Positions 40,122-52,100 of a DNA stretch of 64,000 bases are shown here, piece after piece (the stretch's first letter is position 1; every line of letters starts with the position of its first letter). The notes beneath the pieces are model-generated. The model had not been told where the DNA came from and made no database searches. It saw nothing but the letters and a program-made list of their open reading frames with translations. The DNA is from Dryas octopetala (taxonomy: Eukaryota; Streptophyta; Magnoliopsida; Rosales; Rosaceae), in assembly GCA_963921425.1 (NCBI GenBank), contig OY992840.1, positions 17,834,621 through 17,898,620 on the forward strand. The letters are read 5' to 3'. A program made the translations under genes and the position numbers.

Positions 40122-41379
40122 GAAAAAGCACAGGAAATAATTAACTATGATTGCTTCCCTTCCCAGTAATTAAACTGCAAAGTACCATGTCATTGACTAA
40201 CAACAAAAGATAACATGATTTTCATGAAGACGAAACTTGAACCCTCAAATAGATATTGAGAATGTAAATGTAGTTATAGAGTCAAATCCACACTGTATGT
40301 GAGAGACTAAGCTATAAATTCAGTAATGAAAATTGAATTGATTCTCAGTCTGCTTGTAAATAACGAAGAAATAGTATTCCAAGCTTTTCCACAATCAATA
40401 TCTCCAAAAATTTGAGAGGCAAAATCAACCCATTATAATTTTGAGCTATCCCAGATTCCAAGTCTAAAACAAAAACTCAAAAATTTATGTTATATGCATT
40501 TATTTATTTATTATCATTCGTTTTCTCAATAACCAAACTGGAACTGGCCTGCATTTAAAAACCCAGATCAAAATAGTTACATTGAGCTCAATCAATCAGG
40601 CACTGAGCTCATTTATTAAAAAAGATAGAGCAACATAAAATCAACCACAACATCAGTTAATGGCATAAAAAAAATAAATCATGGACAGATTAATTAGGAA
40701 AAATAAACCATCAATCTCACAGGTTAAAGCTCTGCAACGATAATATGAAAACCCATTTACCATTTCATTTTGGGGTAAGTGATCACTGGTCCTTTCTTCA
40801 TGCATCCAATGTAGGCTTGTGAATGTGTTCGTTCCTTGGCTAGAAGTGTTGCTAGTCGATCTGACAAATCATAGAAACATTGGTGAATTTTAATGTGCTC
40901 ATGCTCACTGTTTATTATATACTTAAAGTCTGCATTTTAATTTACCTGTACACACATTATATACTCAAAAGTCTGCTTTTTAACATAGTGGTTACAGAAT
41001 TAGAAAAATACATAAACTTGTACTTCAGCAGCAAATCCCTGTAAAATTTTTCTAACAATGAGATTTCTATAAAGTCGCTTTTCAACAACCTGTGCATCAT
41101 CCAACATGTACTGGTTTTGCCAAATAAACATGGCAGAATACAACGCAAATCCAGAAAAAACATGAAGGTCACAACACCTCAACGAAACCCCATTTTTCTC
41201 AACCCTACACATCTCAATGAGTGAACAAAATAACTAACAAAATCCCAACAATAATTCCTCATAAAAAAAGCATAGAACTCTGAACCCATGAAAACCATAC
41301 CAAGCCATGTGAGGGAAGATTGATGCTAACCAAACCAGTTGCAAAATAGTATACCTTCATTTCTGCTCTGGAGTCTGAA

Positions 41380-41720
41380 TCGAACACATCAGCAGAAAAC
41401 CCACGCCAAGAGGAGAATAACGGGAAAGCCGCTGGCCTTTGGAGGCTGTCGTGAAGCATCGTCGGCCCAAGTGAGTAGCACAGAGAGACTCCCCGAGGCG
41501 AGGAGAACGAAGCCCAGGTGGTCCGGCCTCATGACACCACCGGGAACGGCGAGTCAACGCCGATGAACCCAAATTGGTATGAACTGGGTTCTCGGGTTGG
41601 CTGGGTTCTGGGGAAAACGAAGGGTATGAGGAGGAAGAGGATGAAGAGACGAAGAAGATTGGCCAAAGACCACCCGCATCCGCCGCCGGAGACAGTGACG
41701 GCGATGGAGAGAGACTGAGA
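41380..41720 (-). other. GC-rich block inside the Helitron-like insertion, likely captured 5' exon/UTR
   Basis: It is markedly richer in G+C and CpG than everything around it and is flanked by a CT/GA-rich tract (about 41715-41790) typical of a plant 5' leader. Several overlapping minus-strand frames are open, including one of 211 codons, but none resembles a known family, and overlapping open frames are expected in such composition. It may be a captured gene start. Confidence 0.35.
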
Positions 41721-42118
41721 GGGAAGAGAGAGAGAGACAGTGTCGGGAGAGGGAAGAGATAAGTCAGAGTGAGTGAGGAGAGAGAGGGAGACGCGAACCC
41801 TTTTTGGCAAAAGCCCAGTGGTGTGAATGACCAAACAGGGCAGACCCAACTCAAGTATTCACAGAATGGCACGCAGATCAAAAAAAAAAAAGACTGAGAG
41901 GGGAAACAGAAGAAAAAGAAAGCAATGGCACGGGACGTAAAAAAACGGAAAAACAAAGGGCAGGAACTAAAAAGTGATGAAAAGACAAACATAGGCCAAA
42001 CTTACCTCGAAAATTACAACCCCCACCAACACAGCAAAAAAAACCCAAGGGCCAAATAGAATTTTCCAGCTACAGTCTAGCTACAGTAATCCTCATCTGC
42101 GCGTTTAGTATATATAGA

Positions 42119-43153
42119 ATTTATCTTTCTTTTTCATTGGCACTCAATGTTTATTCAAAGCTGTGATGAGTGGCTAAAATTCCACCGAATTCCATATCCA
42201 ATAGGACCAATACGTACACCCCCTTATTGTTGCCTGCAGGGTGGAGAGGAAATTACAGCGCATAAATTTAAGATTTCTTGACCAAAATAAAACAAATGAA
42301 TAAGAACTTCAACTTTCTTTTTAAGACGATAGAAGGGTCTAAAACCCAGCTCCTTAATTTCTTTTTTTTAAATTTCCCCTTTTGCTGAACTTTAAGGTAT
42401 GTAATCCATTACTTCATTCCAAACAAGTTAATTAACTCTATGCTTCCTCTTTTCTTCTTGAAAGTTCCATTAGGTTACCTAGAATTAATGACCAAGCTAT
42501 ATATTTTACATGCCACCATTAATAGGTATCTCACATAAACATATATAAAGTCTAATAATTAAGGGTGAATAAATGGTTGTCGACCAATTCTTGAATTCCA
42601 GGGTCCTTATTATTCGCAGAAATTAAATTCCCTGCATCCGTAGGCCTAAAATCAATGCATATCATGCCCTGCATATTCTATATCAATATATGCATATGAC
42701 ACTTGAAACTTTAATATTGATCATTAATTTAATAGAGCTGAGTATACTTTTGTACAATTAAAAAGTAGCATTTTCTATATTTACTCCTTGTGTAGCTTGG
42801 TTTTGGTTTAGAATGAAATATGTGAAACAGGAAGTTATAACTTATAAGGTTGGTCTGGTAGGGCATGTTTTAATCATATAATACATGCATTATTGCTTTT
42901 GGAAGCATGTTTTCAGCTCTAAAAAGAAAGCCTATACCTTTTAGCTCTAAAGGGTGATGAAAGTTTCAGTTCCTTCAAAGTAACTAGAAGGACCCTTGTA
43001 TGCTCAAAAATATAATAGAATGAGTCATGTTGTAGAAACAGTGGGAACTGAAAATAGAACAGTGAATTAAAAAGAACAGAAGCAAAATATTTAGAAGAAT
43101 AATCTCTAACTTTTTATTATCTACCACTGCCTTCTTAAGGACCTACCATTTCT
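42119..43153. other. Resumed SSL upstream flank, then BRR2 3' flank
   Basis: From 42119 to about 42490 the sequence matches the upstream flank of SSL copy 2 (33110-33480), for example TTTCATTGGCAC and GAGGAAATTACAGCGCATAAA. The rest up to 43153 shows no gene and should include the BRR2 3' UTR (minus strand). Confidence 0.6.
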
Positions 43154-46100
43154 TTAATTAGTATCACCATGGAAGTCATATTCCTGATCACATCCCATAT
43201 ATGAATCAGACATGAAATAAAGAGTATAAGTCTTCTTTCCGGCGTCTGCAGGAGCAGCAAATTCAAGCTTGACTTTTGACTTCCTTTGCAGGGGAACTCT
43301 CTTGATGGCAAGCAATGAGTTTTTCTTGGTATCGCCAACTACAAGCCACCACCCCTCTTCTTTGTCCTTGGGATACCTCCGAGCATCAATAGGGCCCACC
43401 TCTGTCCTCCCTTCAAGGTCACGCTCAAGAGAGACTTGCAGACTGATCATATCTTCCCCAGCCCTTACATTCTCACTCTCCAGCACTTCAAAACTCATAT
43501 AAATCTTGGGAAACCGGTTGCAAAATCGTTTAATATCCACCAACTGTGTATCTGACATTTTAAGTAGTTCGCGCCTCTCATCATCCTCCATCTCTGCCAA
43601 ATCAAATACCGTCTCTATACTCTTTCCATGATTTTCATGGCATCTCGTTGCCAACTCCTTCGTGAAGTGAGGAAGCTGTAGAAGCACTGAGTCACGCTCC
43701 CACATTCCCTGAGTCACCATCTGGCTGACTTCCATTGCTAGGAGTGCAAGGCTTAGCCAGCCATTGCTGCAAATGACATCAACCATTGCATGAACCAACC
43801 TACTTGCAGAAAGGAGCACCTCTTGCTGGTCCAATTTTAGGTTCCCACCCACAGGTTGTCTTGAGAAATGGGCTTGAAGCAGAGCATTTGCTTTAACATG
43901 AGGATCTGTGCATTTGGGATTCTCAAAGGAAAACCTCTGGTGGTTAATTAATCTTTGAACCGCCTCTTCCTCCCCTGTTCGTATAGGAAGTTGTGAATAC
44001 TCTGAAGCTTGAGTTAGAATCTCTAGAAGGCCCTTCATCTTTGTTTTGGAAGTTAAGAGAGAACTGAAACGCTCTATGGTAGTATAACTGATGTAATAAT
44101 ATGAAGCTATCATACCAAGACTCAAAGGAGAAAGGTCCATGTCATCCTCGATAGCAACACACTCGCTTGCTTCCAAATCACTCAGTGTAGTTTCAACAAG
44201 CTCCGAGAGGTGTTCAGAAAGATGCCGCTGAGTAACTCCTAGGAGATTATAATAGTTGGGATTTTGTGTGAGCCTCCTGTACATGAAGGTCCATGTAAGG
44301 TAATCAACAGCATCTTCCTTGCTCTGAATAATTCCAGCAACAATTTCCGCATTTAGATTATCATGAAGGTAATGGTGAAAATGGCTTTCAACAGGGAATG
44401 CTTCGTACAAGAACTTCTTGTAGTATTCTTTACGAGGTGTGTGGCAGAAGATGACACATTTCCCAGAATCATCCAGCAGAGGGCGACTGGCATGACCCAT
44501 CATCTGCAACAGATCACTAATAGGGTAATCAGTGTGAACATTTTCCCTGCCATCATAATATTGGGTTCCCATCACAACTACCAAATGGGCTGATAACGGT
44601 ACTCCCCAACACATTGAACTGCTCATGACACACACTTGAATCCACCCAGATTTAAAAAGCTTTGACACAACTTGTTGGTCCAAACTGGTTAAGCCCTCAT
44701 GCAAGTAGCCCACGCCACAGCGCAAAGTGCATTGCAATATTTCATCACTAAGTCTTCCAATATCAGACTCCATATCTTCTAAAGACCCCAATAAAAATGA
44801 CGGTTTCTCACCACAGTCTGCATTTGAGTACGCCACCAGATTCAGAGCAGTTAGTCGGACATGTTTCCTTGTAGGAACATACACAAGAGCTGGTTTTCCT
44901 TTCTTAGCATGTTGGACAATTGCAGTATATGTTGGCTTCTCCATTGCTTGCATCCTGGCTTCAAAATTTGTTAAATCCACCCCCTGGATGTGTATTTCCA
45001 GGGGAACTGGACGCACACCAGGAGGAAAATTGAAAAGCCCATGAGAGGTAGCCCCTATCCATTCTCCAAGGTCCTTTGCATTTGCAAGAGAAGTTGACAG
45101 AGCCACAATACGAATTCTGTTCTCAGATTGACTTGCTATGTATCTCATCCTAGAGACTATTGCCTCCAAGATTGGACCACCCTCACCACCAATCAAGTGA
45201 AGTTCATCTACAATAAAAAGAGTAACCTTTTGAACATGCTTCCTGTGTTTCCAGCGGCGGGATAAAGCATCCCATATCTCTGGAGTGCTTATGATAATAT
45301 GACCTCTCTCAAGCCGTTTCAAGTCAGTGGCTGTTTCCCCCGTTAATTTTTCAACACGCAGGTTGAGACCCTTTCCAAACTTCCCCTCCCAGTCACTATA
45401 ACGTTCATTAGCAAGAGCTTCAAAAGCGGCAATATACACAACACGCAGGATATGACTATCTGATTTAGTGCCCATTTGATGATTCCTCAATATGGCAAAC
45501 TCTGCACATATGGTCTTCCCACTCCCTGTAGGTGCAGCAACTAAGACATTGTCATCTGAATTATACAAAACAGTGAAGACCTGAGTCTGGACAGGATTGA
45601 AATGCATAAAATCTTGATACAGAGCTTCGTATAACGGATTCCTCAATGCAGCCACAGGAAGTGGTTGCAAGTCCAATAACTCTGTCGGCGGAGGATACCT
45701 TTCAGGTAAAATGAGGTGTCTGAAAGTAACAGGTAAAACAGTCTCAGACCCAAACCACCTATCAGACACAACACGAATGAAGTATTGAGGCGGAAGAGGT
45801 TCATAAATTGGCACTGTAAAGTTCAACGTATGATCCTCCTCACTGTACTGCTTTTTCAGCAGAAAATATTCATGATGAAGAATATACTGGCCATCATTAT
45901 CCTCAATAATTAACCAAAATGGCTCCACATATCCATGAACTTTGTCCTCCCATTGAAAGTCTGGTGTTATAGTGAGCTCAACCCTCAATACAGTGCGAGT
46001 AATCGGCTGCACATGGGCTGCAAGGTTCAATTTGGGGAACTGGTGGATGAACTTATGAAGTGTTCTTCCCATCTTTGGCATACGTATAAGCTCCCCTAGC

Positions 46101-49100
46101 TCTTGTGAAGAGAGGTCATAATACCTTTCCCAGGCCAAATCCTTCTTCTCCAGCTTCGTCAAAATATCATTTCTTAGTCCACTGAATTGGCGAAGGGGTG
46201 TTTGGACACTCCACATCCTCATGTTAACCATTTTACACAGGTTCAATGCCTTTTCTGCTAGTCGAGCCCATCCTCGTTTCAAGACAATCTCAAAAACAGC
46301 TCGTAGAAGACGCCCAGCACTCTGCCCAATTAGGGGAGAGGAAAGAGACAAATGAAATCAAACCATTAGTGTAAATTTATGCAGACATAAAAGCAACAAA
46401 ATCAAAACAAGGACTAGAACAAGCTGCAGTGGTCTCCCATCTGTAACTCAAACAACAAACAAACAATCAGAAAAGAGCAAGACAATAATAATACAAACCT
46501 GAGTAATGAAAACCATATCAGATGTCAATGAAAGCCCTTCAAGCTTCAGCTGTGAAATATATGCTTGCAGCAAAACATTAATCTTGACACTGGGCTCTTC
46601 CAGGCCTTCCTTGACCGGAATGGGAACACGATCCAAAAGCTTTGCCAGTTCTATTTTTTCATCCTGCCGCACAGTGGCATGCTTAAATTCTTCACTAAGA
46701 GAGAACAAATGGAAAAGCTCAATATCACTCATCGTTGCCTTCAAATGCTCATTATAAGTGGATATTGTTCCATGAGTTATATAATAATAACTAGAAATGC
46801 GACCTAAGTCTGTAACCTGGAAGTATCCAGTTTTTCTATCATACTTAATCAAATTGTTCTTGTCCAAGATGGTTGCAGCGGAATGGATCTGCGTAAACAA
46901 GATGTTGAAGACAATATGAGACATCCATAACAGATACAGAACATACGAATACAAATAAACACTGCGAGAAGTAAAACATCAAGGAATTGTTGATTAAAGC
47001 AGAGTATATTTCTCTGCTATTTTTGGATTATTTTGGGAGAATTGGATTTTTAGGGAGAGAGATGTATTGATTGATGAATATGCCGACACACAGGTACAGC
47101 AGCTGTGCATTTCATTCATATCACAAAACAAACAGCAGATATTTTCAGACATGCCTGGCATGTGCTGTGACACATGTCAGCATCTAAGCCTATGAGCTCA
47201 TTTCCAGAATGTAATCTGGACCTTACATTTCAATGTGCTTAAGCAACACTTAATGACTAAGTAAAAGAAGAAAAGGAAAGAAACAGTAGCTTATGAGTTA
47301 AATAATCAGCTAAGAGAGTTTATACATCAACACTCCCTTCTAAACCCTTAGCTGATTTAACACCAAGTAAGTTTCTTAAATAGCAGAAACGATCCTTTGC
47401 CAAAGCCTTAGTGAAAATATCTGCCCGTTGTTCCTCACTTTTGCAGTAGACTAGATCAATTGTTCCATCTTGAATTGCTTCTCTAATAAAATGAAACTTT
47501 CTCTTGATATGCTTGGTTCTTTGATGAAAGACTGGATTTTTTGATATAGCTATCGCTGAAGTATTATCACACATTAAAGTAGTTGCTTCTGCTTGTTCTT
47601 CTCCAAAATCCTGCAGTACAAATCTGAGCCATGTGGCTTGAGCTGTTGCTTCAGCAGCTGCAACATATTCTGCTTCTGCAGTTGACAGAGCAACACTGTG
47701 TTGTTTCACTGAGGCCCATGAGAATATACCTTCCCCAAATGTAAAGGCATAGCCAGAGGTGCTCTTCATGTCGTCTTCAGAACCTCCCCAGTCACTGTCA
47801 CAATATCCAACTAACACAGTTGATTCTCCAGCTTTATATTCAATCCCAAAATCTACTGTGCCCTGAATGTACCTCAACACTCTCTTTGCTGTCCCGAGAT
47901 GCTTTCTTGTTGGATTGTGCATAAATCTAGATAGTAGACTAGCAGCATACATAATATCAGGTCTTGTGGCTGTTAAGTATAATAAACTACCCACAATTTT
48001 TCTGTACAACTCTTCTTCTGCAGCCTCACTTCCATCTTCCTTTCTTAACTTGTCAGTTGTGGCGAGAGGTGTTCCAACAGGTTTGCAATCTTTCAGACCA
48101 AATTTTTCCAACAGAGTCAAGGCATATTTCTTTTGATGTATGAATATACCTTTCTCTGTTTGGATCACTCCCATGCCTAGAAAGTGATGCAGCAATCCCA
48201 AGTCGGACATCTCATATCTGTTCTTCATCTCAGTCTTAAATTCTTCAATCATCTGCATACTACTCCCTGTATACACTATGTCATCTACATAAATAGAGAC
48301 TATGAGTGTGCCTTGATCTGTTTGAGTTCGAGTATAAAGAGTTGCTTCACTGCTACTTCTGTGAAAGCCACAGTGAATCAAATAGGCATCAATTTCTCCA
48401 TACCATGCTCTCGGAGCTTGTTTTAACCCATAGAGAGCCTTCTTAAGTCTGTAAACTTTGGCTTCTTGACTTTTAACTACAAAACCTTCAGGTTGCTCAA
48501 CATAGACTTCCTCTTCTAGAACACCATTCAAAAATGCAGACTTGACATCTAATTGATACAACTTCCATCCCTTCTGTGCAGCCAATGCAATCAAAGTCCT
48601 AATAGTGTCTAGTCTTGCAACTGGAGCAAAAGTTTCATTGAAATCAACCCCAGGTTTCTGTGAGTAGCCTTTAGCAACAAGTCTTGCCTTGTGCTTCTGT
48701 ACTGAACCATCTAGATTCAACTTAGTCTTATAAACCCACTTAACACCTACTACTGGTTTTCCTGTAGGTCTATTAACCAATTCCCATGTAGAGTTCTTCT
48801 CAATCATAGCTATTTCTTCCTCCATAGCCTTCTGCCACACTTTCTCTCTAGCTGCCTCATTAAAATACTCGGGTTCTACAGTACTAATGTTGCAGTGGGC
48901 ATAAATTTCTTCTAGATTTCTCCATTTTAAAGGTGTATTATCATATCTATCAGAACTAACACTACCAGTTGTTGAACCAGATAGGTTAGAAACTGACCTT
49001 GTAGCTTGAGATGATTGAGGGGACTGAACTAGTTGAATTGGTGTGGCAGGTTCTTCTTCAGCTTCTGTAATTCTGGGATGCTCTTCAATGTCAATTGGGA

Positions 49101-52100
49101 CTGTTATGTTCACCTCTTCACTTGTTTCCCAGTTCCATCTAGCTTCTTCATCGAAAATCACACTTCTTGATACAATGATTTTCTGAGTCTTCAAGTTGTA
49201 GACCCTATAACCCTTCTCACAACTGCCATATCCAACAAACACTCCCTTCTGACCAGTTTCCTCAAGTTTGTGCCTTTGTTGAGATGGGACATGTGTGTAA
49301 CAGAGGCAACCAAAGATCTTGAAGTGTTTCACTCCTGGTTTCCTTCCACTAAAAGCTTCGAATGGAGTAACATTTGTAAGAGCATTAGTGGGACATCTGT
49401 TGAGTAAGTACACTGCAGTATTTACTGCTTCTCCCCAAAATTTCAGAGGCATCTTCTTTTCGTACAACATTGTCCTAGCCATTTCCACAACTGTTCTATT
49501 TTTCCTCTCAGCTACTCCATTCTGCTGTGGAGAGTAAGCTACTGTTAACTGTCTCTCTAGTCCAATGACTTCACAGAACTTGGTGAATTCTGTTGAAGTG
49601 TATTCACCTCCTCTATCACTTCTCAGCTTTTTAATTTGATAACCACTTTGCAGTTCAACCATAGCTTTAAACTTCTTGAAAACTGAAAACACTTCAGACT
49701 TATGTTTCAAGAAATACACCCAACACATTCTGCTGTAATCATCAATAAATAGCAGGAAATATCTATTTCCTCCAATTGTTGTGATTTGCATAGGACCACA
49801 GACGTCTGAATGTATTAGTTCAAGAGGATTTGAAGCTCTCCAAGCCTTCTCCTTATCAAATGCTTCCCTGTGAGCCTTTCCAGTTGCACACCCCTCACAA
49901 ACTGACTCACATTTTCTTAACTCAGGTAAACCTAGTACCATTTCTTTGTCTTGAAGCATTTTCAGACTTGTGAAATTCAAATGTCCGAACCTCCTGTGCC
50001 ACTTCCAGGCTGAACCTTCTACAATGGCTTTGTTAGCTACCATTGGCTTTACATAATCAAGTGTCAGTGGGAAGCATCTGTTTCCTTTCATTGGCACACT
50101 AGCTACTAGCTGTTCCATATTTCTGTCTTCAAATATGTCGACCATAAGATCACCAAACAACAACCAATAACCGTGTTCAACCATTTGACCAACACTTAAC
50201 AAATTCTCATCCAAACCAGGTACTAACATCACCTCTTTAATGTATCTGGTTCCACCCTTTGTCTCAACTTGCAAAGTGCCTTTTCCAACAGCTTGAACAA
50301 TCTCACCAGTTCCCATTTTAATCCTGCACTTAACATTCTTAACCACATCAACCAGTAATGACTCTTGTGAGGTCATGTGGTTGCTGCAGCCTGAATCAAT
50401 GTACCAAACACCTAGGTTCTTCACTACAGTGGCCGAGTGACAAGCATAAAACATGTTTGCAGTCTCCTCCACTTGATTAGCATAATTCACAATCTGTCCT
50501 CCTTTGTTCTGCTGTGAATGACAGTCCCTTGCTATATGCCCAAAACGACCACACTTATTGCATTTTGATTTCCCTTTGAACCAACATTCACCATAATGCA
50601 ATTTGCCACAAGTTTTACAAGTCTCCTTCGACTGCTCATTCACATTTTTCTGCTTTTCTGAATTCTGTGCCTTGGTGTCTGTCTGCTTATACTTTTGTTT
50701 CACATTCTTCTTGTTCTTTGGATTACTGATTAAGCTGCTCTTAGCTCCCTTCGAGCCCATTGTCATACTAGCAAAAACATTTTCTATTGTACCATCAGAA
50801 TGTCTGTCAAGCCGTTGCTCAAAACCTTTAAGAATTGCAACAACTTCTTGAGCATCAATAGTATCCAAATCTCTGGTATTCTCAACAACAGCACACATCG
50901 GATCATATTCTTTAGTCAGACTGATGAGTAATTTCTGTACAATTCTCTGTCGAGGTAGTTCTTCCCCAAAACTCTTCATTTGATTAATAATATCAAATAG
51001 TCTAGTAGAATAAGCAGTAAACGATTCATCATCCTTCATACGAGTGTATTCGAAATCTCTCCTGAGACCTTGCAATTTCACAGATCTAACCTGCTTATCT
51101 CCATGAAATTCTTGTTGTAGAACGTCCCAGGCCCCTTTCGAAGTCTCCTCGTTTGCGATTCTGGGGAAGATAGAGATTGACACAGCACCTTGAATGATAC
51201 CCAAGGCTTTCGCATCCTTCATCATCAGAGATTCTAGAAGAAGTTCATCGTCTTCCTCTATCTCCTTTTCATTAACCTTCTTCTTCACCTTTGGAGTCTC
51301 ATAGCCTCTTTCAACAAGATCCCAGATTCCATGAGATTTAAATATCGTTCTCATGCGAATCCGCCAGAATTCGTAGTTCTCGCCGTTGAAGATGGGAGCT
51401 CGTAGCTCGTTTCCAGAGGACTCAGCCATATGAGACTGAATTTAACCACAGAAATGAAAAAAGAAAAAAAAAACGCCCAAACACACTCCGATCAGAACTC
51501 ACGCTCTGATACCATGTTGATTAAAGCAGAGTATATTTCTCTGCTATTTTTGGATTATTTTGGGAGAATTGGATTTTTAGGGAGAGAGATGTATTGATTG
51601 ATGAATATGCCGACACACAGGTACAGCAGCTGTGCATTTCATTCATATCACAAAACAAACAGCAGATATTTTCAGACATGCCTGGCATGTGCTGTGACAC
51701 ATGTCAGCATCTAAGCCTATGAGCTCATTTCCAGAATGTAATCTGGACCTTACATTTCAATGTGCTTAAGCAACACTTAATGACTAAGTAAAAGAAGAAA
51801 AGGAAAGAAACAGTAGCTTATGAGTTAAATAATCAGCTAAGAGAGTTTATACATCAACAGGAATAAGAACAGCATGGACAAAGAACCAAATGAGTCTCAC
51901 AGCCAAGGGAAAACAGATATAAAACCAGCAGGAACAGAATAAATAAAACTCCTACTAAGATTGAATTAAACTTAACAAGCAGCAAAAATCTAGAAAAAAC
52001 ATATATAACAAAGACCGAAAACCATCGAACTGGTCAACCCACATCGGCAAAAATACCATCTAACAGAATATGATGGAACAAATTCCTATGACTAGTACTA

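Larger units (their letters stand above)
35976..42118 (-). mobile_element. Helitron-like insertion of about 6.1 kb, non-autonomous and probably composite
   Basis: The minus strand begins TCTATATATACTAAACGCG (42118 downward), like plant Helitron 5' ends. It ends with a GC-rich GCATCGCGCGGGC word, about eight bases, then CTAG at 35979-35976 followed by host T, matching the Helitron 3' rule (hairpin plus CTRR, T target). The paralogous SSL unit 1 is continuous at this place, so unit 2 plus the resumed match at 42119 marks the insertion limits independently. No Rep/helicase frame is seen inside, so it is non-autonomous. A second Helitron-like 3' word at about 37988-38022 and internal direct repeats suggest nesting or fusion of two elements. 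The base before the 5' TC is T, not the ideal A; a start one base earlier would satisfy the rule. Confidence 0.68.
46988..51859 (-). mobile_element. Complete Ty1/Copia LTR retrotransposon in BRR2 intron 1
   Basis: It is 4872 bp long and is bounded by 345-bp LTRs (46988-47332 and 51515-51859) that read as identical, each TG...CA. It is flanked by the 5-bp target duplication GGAAT at 46983-46987 and 51860-51864. The minus strand has a primer-binding site TGGTATCAGAGC at 51503-51514, directly beside the LTR and complementary to initiator tRNA-Met. A polypurine tract AGAAGGGAG lies at 47333-47341. The internal region holds one long polyprotein. All structural parts are present, so it looks autonomous and very young. 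Confidence 0.96.

Noticed and set aside
41357..41992. 211-codon open frame on the minus strand, rich in S, P, F and L
   Set aside because: It is low-complexity, comes from a CT-rich tract and a GC-rich block where several frames are open together, and shows no family resemblance. Reported only as composition of a possible captured segment.
46448..46954. Apparent separate 168-residue protein
   Set aside because: Its core is BRR2 exon 2 (46499-46888) with clear splice sites; the extra residues are intron.
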